Source of the DNA: Gonapodya prolifera JEL478
Taxonomy: Eukaryota; Monoblepharomycota; Monoblepharidomycetes; Monoblepharidales; Gonapodyaceae
Direction: 5' to 3'
Assembly: GCA_001574975.1 (NCBI GenBank)
Contig: KQ965797.1
Coordinates: 203,382 to 267,381, forward strand
DNA: 64,000 bases
This document shows, piece after piece, positions 23,673 to 38,030 of this stretch (positions are counted from its first letter, which is position 1; each line of letters opens with the position of its first letter). Made by a program: the position numbers and the translations under genes. Under the pieces are notes generated by a model, which had not been told where the DNA came from, did not search any database, and worked only from the letters and a program-made list of their open reading frames with translations.

Positions 23673-25395
23673 TTAAAATGTCGAGTGAATCGCAGTGGCT
23701 TTGTTCGGAGCTCCCCGGAGCGATTTGTACTCTGCCATTCTCCGTTCGACCTCTGGACGGAAGTGACGCTACGGAATATTGAGAAAGTAACATTGATACC
23801 CCGTTAAAATTATCAAGATCGGATGGTGAGAACTTACCATGAGACCTTGAATAGGCCATGCGGCGGCATCTCCGAGAGCACAAATCGTGTGTCCCTCGAT
23901 TTGCTTGCCGATTTCGAGAAGCTGGTCGATTTCCTCGGGAGTCCCATTTCCGGTCTCAAACCTCTCCATCATGGACGCCATCCAGCTCGTTCCTATGAAT
24001 TGGGGTTTCAGAACAAAGCCTATCGTTCTCGTTAGATCCGAAGCACTCACCCTCGCGGCAAGGAGTGCATTGGCCGCAACTTTCGTGCTTGTAGAAGAGA
24101 GCGTACCGAGAAATGACCTTCACAATGTCGACCGACTTGTCCATGACGAGGATGGCACCTGTACCAAGACCAGACTTGTTGTCGACGAGTGAGTCGTAGT
24201 CCATCAGAACCTAGAATGGGGGAAAAGGAGTCGCAGACTAAAGTCATCGCCAAGAGGCTGAAGGGCACCCACGTTCTCAGCAACGTTCTTGGGAATAAGT
24301 GGAACGGAAGATCCGCCTGGAATGATGGCGAGAAGGTTGTCCCAGCCGCCACGGACACCACCTCCGTGCTTCTCAATCAACTCCCTGAGAGGCATCGACA
24401 TTTCCTCTTCGACTACGCATGGCGTGTTCACGTGACCCGAGATGGCGAACAACTTGGTACCCCGGTTACGATCCCGGCCGAAGCTGGCGAACCAAGCTCC
24501 ACCCCTGCGCAGGATTTCAGGAGCAGCCGCGATAGTCTCAACGTTGTTCACGGTAGTCGGGCAACCGAATACACCAACATCGGCGGGGAATGGAGGCTTT
24601 AAGCGAGGCTTCCCTTGCTTTCCCTCGAGGGATTCGATAAGCGCTGTCTCCTCCCCGCAGATGTAAGCACCAGCTCCTGGGTGGACGAAGACGTCAAAGT
24701 CCCATCCCGATCCGCAGGCGTTCTTGCCAATGAATCCGGCTTTGTACGCCTCATTGATGGCATACTGGAGATTAGCAATCTCGTTGTAGAACTCGCCCCG
24801 CACGTAAATCCAAGCTGCATTAGCTTGCATTGTATATCCAGCGATGAGGCAGCCTTCAATGAGTTTGTGTGGGTCGTGCCTCAGAATCTCGCGATCCTTG
24901 AGTGGAGAAGGCGGATCGCACTGATGACAAAGGCCCAAGGGCATACAGAAAACGCGCACATCACTATACCTTGCATGTTTGCGGCTCCCCTTCATCGGCG
25001 TTTACCACAAGGTAACGTGGACGCCCGTCAAGTGGTTTGTTCATAAAACTCCACTTTAGCCCCGTTGGAAAGCCAGCACCACCACGGCCTCTCATCCCAG
25101 ATGCTTTCATCTCATTGATGATCCAGTCTTTGCCCTTGCCAAGGATGTCTTTCGTCCGGTACCAGTCGCCGCGTCGCATAGCACCTTTGAGAGTCCAGTC
25201 GAAGTTCCCGTACAAATTTGTGAAAATGCGGTCCTGGTCTGGCAAGTTTCCGTGAGTCTTCTTTGGAGGCTCCGCAGCTGTCGCCATCTTTCTGCAGGCC
25301 GTTGTGACGGCCGGAATGGTCGCTGCGACACTGCGTGCCAACAAGGTCGGAACACGTACGACTTGCGGGACGAGGGAGTGAGATAATGCCGACAT
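23673..25395 (-). CDS. NDUFV1: NADH:ubiquinone oxidoreductase 51 kDa (flavoprotein 1) subunit
   Basis: Complex I subunit of the inner mitochondrial membrane peripheral arm; it binds NADH, FMN and the N3 [4Fe-4S] cluster. The model is complement(join(23673..23768,23838..23992,24051..24210,24273..24896,24970..25395)), 486 aa, close to the usual size. The N-terminal 40 residues look like a mitochondrial presequence (Ser/Arg/Ala-rich, no acids). Motifs are [10 protein letters not shown] for the NADH/FMN loop, [28 protein letters not shown] with three cluster Cys, and the fourth Cys in [13 protein letters not shown]. Reading continues upstream of 25395 without a stop, but the start chosen gives a normal presequence. 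Confidence 0.96.
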
Positions 25396-25696
25396 GACGT
25401 TTCGACGATGTTTCTTGATGGTGTGGTGGAATGTCCGTCTGTGAGTCACATTTGGGCAAAGTGGTGTCAGACACACTTGGAAAACACATCGTCGGACGGG
25501 GGATCGCCCAAGATGGAGTAGATATCTCACTCTGCTATCCAATGGAACGTGAACGAAGGGGCAGATTGGAATCGGAGGACGAAACGTTCGACAGAAACAG
25601 TCTAGAAATGTGGCTACAGTTTAATTTTTAAACTAATGTACACCACTGAGACTCCTAAGGCGCAACAACAAACATGATGAATTGAGATCGAACATG

Positions 25697-28162
25697 CTAA
25701 AAGATGTGTTCGAGACGCAGGAATGTGGAGTCATTGTTGCGGACAATCTTGGTCACGATTTCCGTGTTAACCTTCAGCGTTTCCGCAGTGGCAACCATAA
25801 CCCGAATTGAGAATACGCGAAGCGCGTCGTTGATAGACAGGGTTCCGATTGAAGAGTCTTTGCGCCCCGTGAAGGGGAACACGTCAGGACCTCGCTGGCA
25901 TTGTGTATTGATGTTTACGCGAGCGACTTGATACGTCAAACTGTCAATGAGTCTTGACAGTTCTGGAAAGCGGTATCGTAAGCTCGCTCCATCCAGGGGA
26001 AATGTGCACGCTCACCTTTAGGGTCTTTACCGAATATCGCCGCCTGCTGGCCGTACTTAGACTTGTGGAAGTATTCTTCCACTTCTGAGATACTCGAAAA
26101 TGAGGCGACTGGAACCAGAGGGCCAAACTGAACATTTTGCACTCAGGTCAAAAAAGGGCTCCGAAACACATCTCCATCTCCACTCATCGAACCTGCTCTT
26201 CTTGCATCACTCGCATATGTTCGTTGCAGGGAAATAGTATAGGAGGGGTTATGAGGGTGCGATCAAACTTTCCGCCCTTTGGGTTCACAACTGTTCGTTC
26301 CTTCACTCAGTGCAGCACACACAATCTGTCAAGACGGGGGACACACACTCTTTGCACCCTTTGCAATGGCGTCGTCCATCAATTGGTGAATGTAATTCGG
26401 TTTGTTCTCTTCTGGGAGTGGAGTGATCTAAGAGTCACGACACAGTGTTCAAAATTACCAAATAGTCCGAGAGTAGGGACGTACGTACTTTCACGTCTTT
26501 CATCCACGGCACTCCTAGTTTCATCGAGTCTACAGATGTCGCAAACTTGTCCAAGAAAGGTTTCGCAATGGACTCGTGCACAAAGATTACCTGGAGAAAG
26601 AAAAACACGACAGCTTTGACTTAGAACCCGAAGCACGTCGATATTCGCTCACTTTAATAGCAGTGCAGCGCTGTCCATTGTAGCTCAGACTGCCCAGAAC
26701 GCACTCAGAAACGGCGACATCCAAGTCCGCGTCTGGTAGTATAATGGCAGGGTTTTTGGCTTCCAGCCCGAGACACATACGCAACTTGTGCGGTGCCGGG
26801 TGCGCCTTCACAAGTGCATCAGCCCTTTGATGAAGATGAGTTGCCATTTATGAGGATTTGGAGGATTGTTCTATGCCGTTACTCACGCGTTTGTTGAGCC
26901 GATGAAGGCGAAACAGTCAATCTTCCCACTGAGAGGCAGTCACAGAGTGGTAAGACTCATTTTGGGAACTTTGTCTCGCGCTTACCTCGCCATGATCGGA
27001 GGCAACGTTTCGCGGCCCGTACCAGGAAGAACGTTCACTACGCCTTTGGGGAACACGTCGCGGAAGATTTCAAAAGTGGGGACGTGACAGAGGACGCCAA
27101 CTCTTGGGAGTTTCATGACCACTGTATTCCCCATAATAAGGGCGGGGATCAAAGTCGCGCTAAATGCGAAATTGGTTGTTTGGCGCAACGGATTGGAAGA
27201 AGGAGTGACCCACTAGGTTTCATTGAACGGATAGTTAAAGGGCCCTGTTGCATCGTTAAGAGACGGTGCAATGAGGGTAGGAAATCCTATTTACCTGAGC
27301 AAAGAACCACACCAAGTGCTCGCCTTCTTATCTGAGCAACTGTTCCACCATCCTCGATGAAGGCGTTGTCCTTGTTTTCCAGAGACTTCAGTGCTTCGAC
27401 AGTTTTTTCCACGTACTGGTGGGAGTTTGGTCCATAACGGTTCAATGAACTGACCGAATGAAAAAAGGTAAAACCCACTTCGATTGTGCGGTCCACCTCC
27501 TTTTGCGAATCCTTTTGGGTTTTGCAGATTTCCCACACTAATTCGGTCAGTTTGGTGAGGTGAGAACGGATGGAGCCTCAGTGAAGAACGTACTGATCAA
27601 TTCAATAATTTCATCTCGTTTTTCCTTCAGTTTGTTCACAAACTTGGACACGACGTCGATGCGCTGAGCTGTTGTCATACTGGGCCACTCTCCATGACCA
27701 TAGTTGTAAGCTTTGTGGGCCGAATCGAGTATTTCGAGGGCATCCTTGCCCGACAGAAGTGGACTTAAAAATTACCGGAGATCGACTCATTCAGACCATG
27801 AAACGGAACCAAAATATACCCACTAAGTGCCAAGCTTGATCTTCTCACTCGAGCCCCGATAGCGAATGGGAGAGAAAACGTCCGAGACGGGCCCGTTCCA
27901 TTCACGCAGAATTCCTGTCATAAAAACACAAACTATGAGGGATGGTTCGAGGAAGTGAAATTGCCGAATATAGTACCGTTGATCAAATACTTTTCCAATG
28001 GCTGTTGGTGTGTTTCACAGTCATGCAACCATCAACGGCGAAGTAGTGGACTTCTCTCACTCGATAGGGAGGCTTAGGCTGCGTCGCGTCTGCTTTGTCA
28101 AGGAAGCACCCATCGAGCTCGAACTCAGAAGCGTCTGCAGGATGCAAATCATGTCCATTCAT
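25697..28162 (-). CDS. ALDH11/GAPN-like aldehyde dehydrogenase (NADP-dependent glyceraldehyde-3-phosphate dehydrogenase type)
   Basis: Predicted cytosolic dehydrogenase, 547 aa, of the non-phosphorylating GAPN group, which oxidises glyceraldehyde-3-phosphate to 3-phosphoglycerate with NADP. The model is complement(join(25697..25962,26016..26127,26193..26290,26349..26427,26489..26590,26653..26824,26887..26928,26986..27159,27214..27244,27295..27415,27479..27537,27594..27763,27824..27914,27977..28001,28061..28162)); fifteen exons, all phases closing. Motifs are [38 protein letters not shown], the catalytic Glu in [10 protein letters not shown] (about 293), the catalytic Cys in NGQRCTA (about 325), [10 protein letters not shown] and [20 protein letters not shown]. 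The family match is strong; substrate identity is inferred from it. The gene is the most intron-dense here, with exons as short as 25, 31 and 42 nt. Confidence 0.92.
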
Positions 28163-28401
28163 TGCGATTGCGGTGATTTGCTGTGGTCAGTTCTCCTGCG
28201 GCCCATCTTTTCACCATCACTCCGCACGTGTTATTTTCCAACATGAAAACTACTCGGGACAACGCTTTTAACCTTATCGTTGCTATAGGAAAGATCTCGC
28301 GGAACGTCCACTCCACGAATCGGATCATATGTGTTATTTCTCAAATATAAAGTCGCCGCCCTTAGGGAAATTCGCTCCTACATATTCGAGGACGAGACTA
28401 G

Positions 28402-28876
28402 TTATGTCACCTGAAGCCTTACAAAGATGACTTGACGAACCAGTGCTTTTGCATCTTCTTCTTCAAGACCAGGTCCGTGAATGCTCAAGGTGACGGGGTT
28501 GTATTGCGGTCTGCGATTGAATTCAATTGCACTCAACGTGGGATCAATGAAGCGATGAGTCCCACCTATCAACAAGAGCATTTTGCCTCTCAGCCTTCCG
28601 CCGAGAGATGTCAAGCTCCTTTTGCCTCTCGCTTGCCATTTTGTCCCATCGCTCGCGATCTCTCCTAGTATAATACTCCCTGAACAAGAAGATCCACTGA
28701 TCAACACCCGATCCCATAACAGAGATTGATTCTTCACACCTCTTGAAAGCGATCCGACTCATCTTTCGCTGCTTGTCTTCGTCCGGCGTTCCTTGCTTGG
28801 AAGCGTCCTCCACAGGAGAGGCCGCGGATCCGGATGGAACACGTCCTTTGACATTATGAGAATCCAAGCGCATCAT
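28402..28876 (-). CDS. small unknown protein, about 130 aa
   Basis: A likely model is complement(join(28402..28483,28566..28876)). The first exon encodes an acidic, Ser-rich start and then an amphipathic, charged helix with WIFLFREYYTRRDRERW and KMASERQKELD. The second exon adds a short GPGLEEEDAKALVRQV tail. I do not recognise the family. The exon join depends on a donor GTGGGA and a less usual acceptor after TTGAG, so the C terminus may be wrong. It lies 239 bp upstream of the ALDH start on the same strand. Confidence 0.42.
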
Positions 28877-29194
28877 GCCGAATTATACAAGAGACGTGGA
28901 TGGGAAGGGGGAAGTGTGATGAGAATGAAGTAATTTAAAACTCTCACACTTCGTTTACGTACGCAATTACAATTGTATAGCCTTTGCCTGAGTTTAACGG
29001 AAAGTTGTCCGTAGAAATTTATTCCATGAGGCTTCATAAAGTACATGTCATTTGATTGAGGAGGCAACTGAACGGCATTGATTCAACCTGTGGATCCGAC
29101 GATATATCCATCAGACCGGATAGCATCAAACGCATCCGCATTTTCTGGTACTCGTTGAAGGGGCGTGCCCATCCTCTTTGCCCCCTTGCGCAAC
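28877..29194. promoter_or_regulatory. divergent spacer upstream of the MAP kinase gene
   Basis: 318 bases between a start codon on the minus strand and the MAP kinase start on the plus strand. It must contain the MAP kinase promoter. No specific site was recognised. Confidence 0.4.
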
Positions 29195-30991
<1,797 letters not shown>

Positions 30992-31027
30992 TCTTGTAAC
31001 TAAAAATATAAATCCAGCTTTCTTTGT

Positions 31028-32998
31028 ATGAATCCCGGCCGGCGGTCAGTGTCGCAACCTTTGGAACCTTGGATGCGAGAATCGAACTTCGTGCTGCTCT
31101 TCGGCGCAGCATTGGCTGCTCATTGGATTGCGATCAATCATGTCGTCCCGGAGCCCTACATGGTGAGACGAATCGATTCACTGCATGGTGGCAATCCATC
31201 GTTACGATCCCTTGCCTTTTCCACGACAAGGATGAAATCTTTCACGTGAATCAAGCACAGCACTACTGCGCTGGAGATTGGAGCTACTGGGACCCGAAAT
31301 TGACGACTCCTCCAGGACTGTGAGCTTCGAACACCGCAGCAGTTCAAGTGCACATCTTTACACCAGGAACTTGATTCAAAACGATAGATACCTGGGACCC
31401 GCGGCCCTCTCGTTGGTGTTCAAAACCTTTGGATTTACTTCAATCGAGATATGCTCGACAGCGGGCCTGCGAGCATTAAACGCCGTCCTGGCACTCGCAC
31501 TCCTCCTCGCCACCGAATCTCTCATCGCCCACTTCCAATCATCCTACGAGCTCAAAAACAAAACGCGCTCCACCGTCTCTGTCAGCCCCACCTTACGAGC
31601 GTTCGCGCTGTGTCTGTTCCCCGTCTCGTTCTTCTTTTCGGGCCTGTACTACACCGACACGGGGTCCATGACGTTCGTCGTGCTGTCGTACCTCTCCTCC
31701 GTACGAGGCAACCACGTTGCCAGTGCTGCAGTGAGCCGTCCCTTGCATTTTGGTGGTGTCGTCAGTGCGTGGATGAGTGATCCGCAGGGGGTGCTGCAAC
31801 CCCCTACCACAGTTTTCCTTCGTCGCGACACTGTTTCGACAAACCAATATCGTCTGGGCTATTTTTGTAGGAGCTGCGAGCGTGGTTGAAGCGTTTGAGC
31901 GCCAGAGGGTATCGCGAGGTGAGTCGCTCCTCGCTGGTCGCGGGGTCATTGGGGTCTGCACCAACACATGTTGATCTTTGTTTGATTAGGACTCATGCAA
32001 GACATTGCAGACTTTGCGTCGTTTGTTGTTGGACACCCGTGGACGGTTGTTCAGCGAGCAGGACCTCACATCGCTGTCGTTGCCTCCGTCGCTCTTTACT
32101 ACTTGCAAAATGACGGAGTTGCTTTGGGTGAGAAGTGCCTGTCGTGTCACCAATGCGATCAATCTCGTACGATGAAGCAGCACACGTTTTTAGGTGATAA
32201 GGACCACCACCAACTGAGCCTGCACTTTCCGCAAATCCTCTATTTCGCGCTCTTTCTTTTTGGATTCTCGATCTTCACGCTACAGCTGAAAGAGTTGCTC
32301 TGGGCGCCCCGCGCTAGGTATGTGGACGTTTCACTCCCCTAAAACGTGTGTGATGCGAGTGCGTTGTTCCTAGGAGCAACCTCCTCGCCTTTTTCATCCC
32401 GGCTTGTGTGGTTGCGACGATCTTCGTATATTTTTTCACGTGAGTTGAGTTTTCGTCGCAGAGTGCAATTTCACCACCAACAAGACGGTAAACACCTCCC
32501 ACGTCGGCATTTAAGAATCGAGCACCCATTCATTCTGAGCGATAATCGCCACTACACGTTTTACATATGGAGGAGGTGGTTTCGCAAAGGGATCGTGTAC
32601 AGACTCGCCCTTGTTCCGCTCTACTCCGTGTCCATCTTCACCACCTTCCTCACATTTGGTGAGCTCTGCCTGCCATGCCGATTTCTCGCCGACGTGCCTC
32701 TCACACAATGCCTCGCCCGACGACTTCCCCACCAGCGCGAAGCACGTCACCAATTCCTGCGCTTGGCTTCGCCGCCGCCGTCACGCTGACCCTTGTACCA
32801 TCTCCACTTCTCGAGTTCCGTTACTTCCTGATCCCATTCCACATCTTCCACATCCACAACCACCGCGCCTCGTTGCGCCAACACGTGCTGCAGCTGGCGC
32901 TGTTCCTTGCCGTCGGCGCCGTGACCGACGCGCTGTTTCTCACGCGGACGTTCACGTGGCCGAGCGAGCCGGATGCGAGGCAGCGGTTCATGTGGTGA
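31028..32998 (+). CDS. alg10: dolichyl-phosphate-glucose alpha-1,2-glucosyltransferase (Alg10)
   Basis: ER membrane glucosyltransferase that adds the terminal glucose to the dolichol-linked Glc3Man9GlcNAc2 N-glycan precursor. The model is join(31028..31162,31231..31319,31388..31730,31813..31918,31990..32127,32194..32317,32374..32439,32516..32658,32736..32998), 468 aa. Family marks are [18 protein letters not shown] (the acidic pair is the expected catalytic/binding motif of this GT fold), [48 protein letters not shown] and [11 protein letters not shown]. Several hydrophobic segments are spread along the chain as expected for a multispanning protein. Exon 8 was set at 32516 because it restores the family join TIEHPF; a 22-nt intron alternative was rejected. 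An alternative downstream ATG exists at 31073. Confidence 0.93.
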
Positions 32999-33260
32999 TT
33001 GATAATGTATTGGTGTATTTTTACTGGAAAAAGAAAGATGGGAGTGCAACCCGAACGAGTGCTAGTGCTTTAAAGGGCGGAAAGTACTCGTGGGCAACAA
33101 AATCGCAGGAAAGCGACGCTTGCGAGTCCATATGATGCCGAGACAACACTCATTGCCACTTTATTTCTTTACAGTTTCGCGCAGTCGGGTCAGAGGCCGC
33201 AGCCCTCGATCGATCGCGCATCACCCCACACCACCACTCTCCACTCTTTTCCGCGCACCA

Positions 33261-34675
33261 ATGTCCATCGCGTCCCTCTACGCCGGAATCGCGCAGTCAT
33301 GGTCCTCTGCATCGTCCAGTTTTCTCGACCTCGCCGCGTCCAAGGTCGGAACGGGGACCGCGGAGTTCGGCCTCTTCATGCTGGCAACCCAGTCCACGTA
33401 CCATGCCACGTTCTGGCCGCTGGTGTGTTTCGTGTGGTGGCGTGGGGGGTGGTGGTGGTCACTTTGTTCGGCGTGAAGCGGAGCGCGCTTACTCACACTA
33501 ACTTGACTGCCTTCCCCCTCGGCCGGTCCGGTGACACCCTTGTTCCCCGTCACAGTGGCTAGGCCACGACGCCATCAGGCACAACCCCCGATTTGACCGG
33601 TACAAGATCCACCCCGGAGAGTGGGACACGCCCGAGATCGAGGAGCGCGCGTGGAAGCTCGTGGTCAACTACAAGTGGCCGATATACACAGCGAGGGCGT
33701 TCGCGATGCAGTATTTCTTGTTTTTTTCCAAGGGGCGTATGAGGTGAGAAAGACGTGGATGGGTGGACGCTGTACATGGGCATGGGTGTGGTGGCTAATG
33801 AGCTCCGCACTGATAGCCTCACAGCAACGTCAAGCTCGCCTCTGGTCGCACTTCGCAACCTCGCAATCGTGTACGTGACGACGGACTTTGTCAACTACTG
33901 CTGGCATATCACTTGGTAAGCGGAGCGGGTGGTGGGCGGAACACGATTGCAAAATTCTGGCGTTTTATGAGTTACGACATCCGAAAATCCGATTTGTTTC
34001 ACACAGCCATAAAATCCCAGCACTCTATCAAGGCGTGCACAAGTTCCATCATCAGTACACGGTGATTGACTACAAGGCGCACCAGTTCGATCACTGGTTC
34101 GAACCACTCATTTTCTTTGTGGGAAGTGGGGTGAGTGGTGGAACTCAACTTGGACGCGGTACGCTTTTGGGCAACGGAAAAACCTCAAACTCGTGATGTA
34201 GATCGGTGTGCTCATATCTGGAATGTCGCTGCTCGAGTACCTCGCGTTCTGGCCCATCTTCACCATCGCGGACCTGGTAAATCATCAATCTTATTTGATA
34301 CATAACGACAACCAAAACCGACTGATCTGCATCGCTCTCCAGCACGTGCACTGCGGGTACAGGTTTCCATACAACCCTCTCAACTTGTTAGTCGCCCCGG
34401 AGATGCACGATTGGTGAGCGCGAGGTGCCATCACCGCTGTTCTTCCGGTGGACTGAACTGTGGACTTCCCAGGCATCACTACCAGAACGTCGGTAACTAC
34501 GGAAACTGGACACCCATTTGTAAGTGCGATACTTTTTTCTCAAATGGAGCGATGGCGTGAGTTGAAATGCGGTTTTCTCTCGTCACTAGGGGACTGGCTG
34601 TTCGGGACGGATAAGGCGTGGAGGGCATCGATTGAAAGGAGCAAGGAAGGGAAAGAGGGGGAGAAGGAGGAGTAG
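33261..34675 (+). CDS. fatty-acid-hydroxylase-superfamily membrane enzyme, 283 aa
   Basis: Di-iron membrane oxidase of the sterol desaturase / C4-methylsterol oxidase / fatty-acid hydroxylase superfamily; substrate not assignable. The model is join(33261..33422,33556..33743,33817..33915,34007..34130,34202..34276,34343..34413,34473..34519,34590..34675), all phases closing. The histidine boxes are HITWCH (an HX4H form), HKFHH and HDWHH, with the family endings HCGYRFPYNPLNLLVAPE and WDWLFGTDKAWR. At least four hydrophobic stretches flank the boxes. The C terminus is a short run of Lys and Glu, which may act as an ER-retrieval type tail. It lies between ALG10 and the deacetylase gene on the same strand, 53 bp before the latter's first ATG. 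A paralogue is at 38.5-40.8 kb and dead copies at 8.7-10.9 kb. Confidence 0.88.
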
Positions 34676-34728
34676 TTTAATATCGCCAGAGAATATTGGA
34701 ATAAATTGGTACTTTATTTGTCATAACA

Positions 34729-36283
34729 ATGTGTGTCCTATCTTTCACCAACGGCGTCGATCCCGCTTCCCCCTCTGTGGCCACCAAATCACCGATCGTC
34801 CGATCACCCCAGCGTCGCTTTTTCGACCACCACAAGCCCACAAAAAACTCGATGGCGCACTTCCCTCCACGCGATCTCGTCGGGTACGGCCCCGACACGC
34901 CCAAGTTCGAGTGGCCGGGGGGTGCAAAGCTGGCAATTTCGTTTGTCGTCAACTACGAGGAGGTGGGCACACCGTTGTGTCTGGTTTCACAAGTAATGGG
35001 TGTAATAACGCGGCGGTGACGGTTTCCTGACAGGGAGGCGAAACAAGCATCACGAACGGGGACGAGCGGAACGAAATCGGCTTGAACGAGGTGAGCAAGG
35101 ACTGTCCCCTCCGCGCGAGCTGCTCGTTCGGTTTTCTCATTTGTCTTTACTCTTCAAGTCACCCCCATCTCAGCCACGGTACGGGTCTCGGGATGTCAGT
35201 GAGTGTACAATGTCGAGTAACGCAACGTAAGGACGTATGCTCAACTCTTATTCCACAGACATGGAAACCATGTACGAGTACGGAAGTCGCGTGGGCGTGT
35301 GGCGCATTGCCAGGGCGTTCGAGAAGCGCGACATGCGGTTTACAGTTTACGCGGTTGGGTGAGTGTGGAGTTGACCACAACGTCTCCCCGCTCGGACTAC
35401 ACAAACTCCCCCGCTACGCGACACACAGCCGCGCCGTCGAGCTCAACCCATCCTGCATCAAGACGCTGCACGCCGCCGGGCACGAGATCGGGTCCCACCA
35501 CTACCGTTGGACCAACTACGGCGCGTTGCCTCTCGAAACCGTCCGCGAGCACACCGAGTCGTGTATCAAGGCCATCCGCGATGCCTGTGGGCAACCCCCG
35601 ACGGGATGGTACACGGGTGGACCCGGCGGACCGACGCCTGAAAGTCGCAGGGAGGTGATCAAGGCGTGTAAGAAGGAAGGGGTTGAGTTGGTGTGGGAGA
35701 GTGACTCGTGTAAGTTCATTCAGGGGGCGCCGGTCGGGCGCCGGTCGGGCGCCGGGCGTCGAACTACCTCTCATACCAATCACTCCGTTCCGCTCCGCTC
35801 GCTCTCCCCGCCCCGGCGCAGACAACGACGACCTTCCGTACTACACGTGGGAATTCGAGGACGTCATCGGAGGGCCCATGCTCATCATTCCGTACACCCT
35901 GGACAACAACGACCTCAAGTTCGCCGTTCCGCCGGGATTCTCGAACCCAAACGATTTTGTGGACTACATCAAGGATTCCATAGACGTGCTGCTTGAAGAA
36001 GGTAAGCTCACTCTGCGCGATCATCTGGGGCCAGAACCTCACTCGAACACCGCAACCACGTTCATCAGGGCGGTCCGGCCACCCCAAAATGATGTCGGTC
36101 GGGCTCCACTGCCGCCTCATGGGCCGACCCGGCCGCGCCGCAGCGCTCGACCGCGTGCTGGAGTACGTCAAGAGCCTCGGGCCCGAGGTGTGGGTGGCGA
36201 CGCGGTCGGAGATTGCGCAGTTTTGGACAAAGACGTTCCCGAAGCCGACAAAGAGGGCGGCGGCGGCGGTGGCGGCGGTGTAG
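34729..36283 (+). CDS. PuuE-like polysaccharide-deacetylase-fold hydrolase (allantoinase type)
   Basis: NodB-fold protein, 363 aa, of the group that includes cofactor-independent allantoinase PuuE and related deacetylases. The model is join(34729..34962,35034..35090,35174..35198,35259..35358,35429..35709,35822..36001,36069..36283). Signature segments are FPPRDLVGYGPDTPKFEWPG, NYEEGGE, MYEYGSRVGVWR, HEIGSHHYRW, GWYTGGPGGPTPESR and GLHCRLMGRPGR. It may open the allantoin ring in purine breakdown, or deacylate another substrate; the family alone does not decide. No signal peptide is seen, so it is probably intracellular. The C terminus ends in an Ala/Val-rich run. An alternative start at the next in-frame ATG (34852, MAHFPPRDL) would give a protein more like the family length and is equally plausible. 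Confidence 0.88.
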
Positions 36284-37100
36284 GACTGAGGGAAGTGTGG
36301 GGTTGAAGGTGTGATGTTGGATGCTTTTGGCATTCGAGTAGAGGTCGACAATGTAGATTATCTGGTTGAAGATACCCTCGCTCCGTAATTTGACTGTTCG
36401 ACTTGAAGAGGGAACCAATCAGTGGTACGTTTATCCTCCGGAGGGTTCGGCTGGCAAAGGTCTCCAACATGCCCAATCGATTCTCAGGAACAGGATGCGA
36501 GATGTGCCCACCCAAGGGCGAGAGAAGAGCTGCAACGGGTGCGTGTTTCGGCCTGCGGTGCGGACGTACAGATGCGATGGCCAAACGCTTCTTCTCATCT
36601 CGCTTTTTCGCCTTGCAGCTTGATGGCGCGGCACTTCTTCGGCTTGCGCTGGACAATGGACTCGTATGTGGCTTGTTTCATCGCTCGCGGATTTCTCCAC
36701 GTTCAATATCGCGTGATTTCGAACTATCAGAAAGTCTCGCTCGTTGATTTTCTCATAGATCAAGTCCAACACCCGTAAGTAGTTTCCCACTGTTCTCGTG
36801 GATTAATCTGCAAGAACCTGCGGAGTTGAAGGAGACCTGGTTCCATCACACTCACCATTCATCTTTGTCCCTCCTCACCTCAAACGCACCTTCGTGTAGA
36901 ACGGATCTTCGCCGGTTGAACTACACGCCGCACATCGCTAACCCTCAATGCCGGAAGCCCGCTCCACCGAACGCAGACATCAGTCAAACTCATCCTCATC
37001 CTCCACGTGAGCATCTGGCTCAGATCCCTTCTCCCTCCCTCGATCCAATCCCACCCAAATCTCTTCGTCTGCGCCGAGAGACGCTTCCACCGTTGCAATC
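36284..37100. other. intergenic, no confident gene
   Basis: Several open frames overlap on both strands between 36.4 and 36.8 kb. One minus-strand stretch carries a basic run (RKPKKCRAIKLQ) but I could not link it to exons or a family. Confidence 0.35.
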
Positions 37101-37480
37101 ATGCAGGTGGAGAAGCCGAAATCTGCCCAGCCCATCATCGCCGACCTTCCCTCCCTCCCGTCTCTTCCCGACGCCCGCTTGCATACCAGCCTTTTGGTGC
37201 TTCCATGTGGGACCCTCCATGTTTCTCTTCCTGGATACGAGGCCCCGTTTATGTCACAAGCAAAGGGTCGTCCGGGCCGGAGAAGGACGAGCCGGCGCTG
37301 AATCTAAGCGGTGCTCAAGACACGCCGCCCCCGAGTGTATCCGCAGCAGACCACGCAACCACCGCACTCACTTCATCAAACCCCCAAAACACGTACACGT
37401 CGGCCGATGACGTCGTGGACGACGGGTTCCTGCTCTGCGAGGACGAAGAAGTGCCCATGGTTTCCCAAGTCCTTTGGTGA
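37101..37480 (+). CDS. possible small gene, unknown product
   Basis: An ATG at 37101 opens a frame starting MQVEKPKSAQPIIADLPSLP, and a second frame ending at 37480 encodes an acidic tail (DDVVDDGFLLCEDEEVP). Both look protein-like, but they are in different frames and I found no convincing intron joining them. It may be a remnant or a gene whose structure I failed to solve. Confidence 0.22.
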
Positions 37481-37587
37481 CACTCTCGTACCAACAACCC
37501 CACCACCCTGTTTTCCGCCGCCTTGGATGAACAGTGGGGATGTCGGGCGTCAGGGACAAACGGGGGATTGTCTCGCGTTGATTATTG

Positions 37588-38030
37588 CGTGAGTGATCCC
37601 ACATCGTATCGCCACTTCAAAACAAGGCACGCAATACTAAACGGAACTTCTTCCACCGGGAAGACGACGGCGTTGCGACGTAGACATGCTCTCTCTGTTG
37701 AGAGCCGAGGTTCGGCCCATGTAACAAAACTGTGCATCATGTGAATCCTCGAATTGTGAAACATCAATTGCATTGGTGTGAGTGATCGCACTGCTTGTCG
37801 CCACATCAAAGCAAGGCACGCAATACTAAATCGGAATTTCCTGCATAGAGACGACGACGGTGACTTTCGGGTACGGACAGAGTACCTTTTTAGGATGGAC
37901 CCGTTCGCACGTGTACACCAACATGCAATTTACAGTTGCAAATAAATACTCCCTTTGTATGTAGAGAGCCGAGATTCGACCCATGTAAAACGTCACACGA
38001 TTGTGCGAATGTTCAACATTAATTGCAATG
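37588..38030. repeat. degenerate direct repeat, two copies of about 180-240 bp
   Basis: Copy A (about 37588-37770) and copy B (about 37780-38030) share GAGTGATC, CAAGGCACGCAATACTAAA, a GACGACG block, then GAGAGCCGAG-TTCG-CCCATGTAA and an ATCAATTGCA/ATTAATTGCA end. Copy B carries about 70 extra bases in the middle. No coding capacity or terminal inverted repeats are seen. Confidence 0.65.

Noticed and set aside
32440-32461. A 22-nt intron in ALG10
   Set aside because: Too short for splicing. Using the AG at 32514-32515 instead gives a 76-nt intron and the family sequence [13 protein letters not shown] follows directly.
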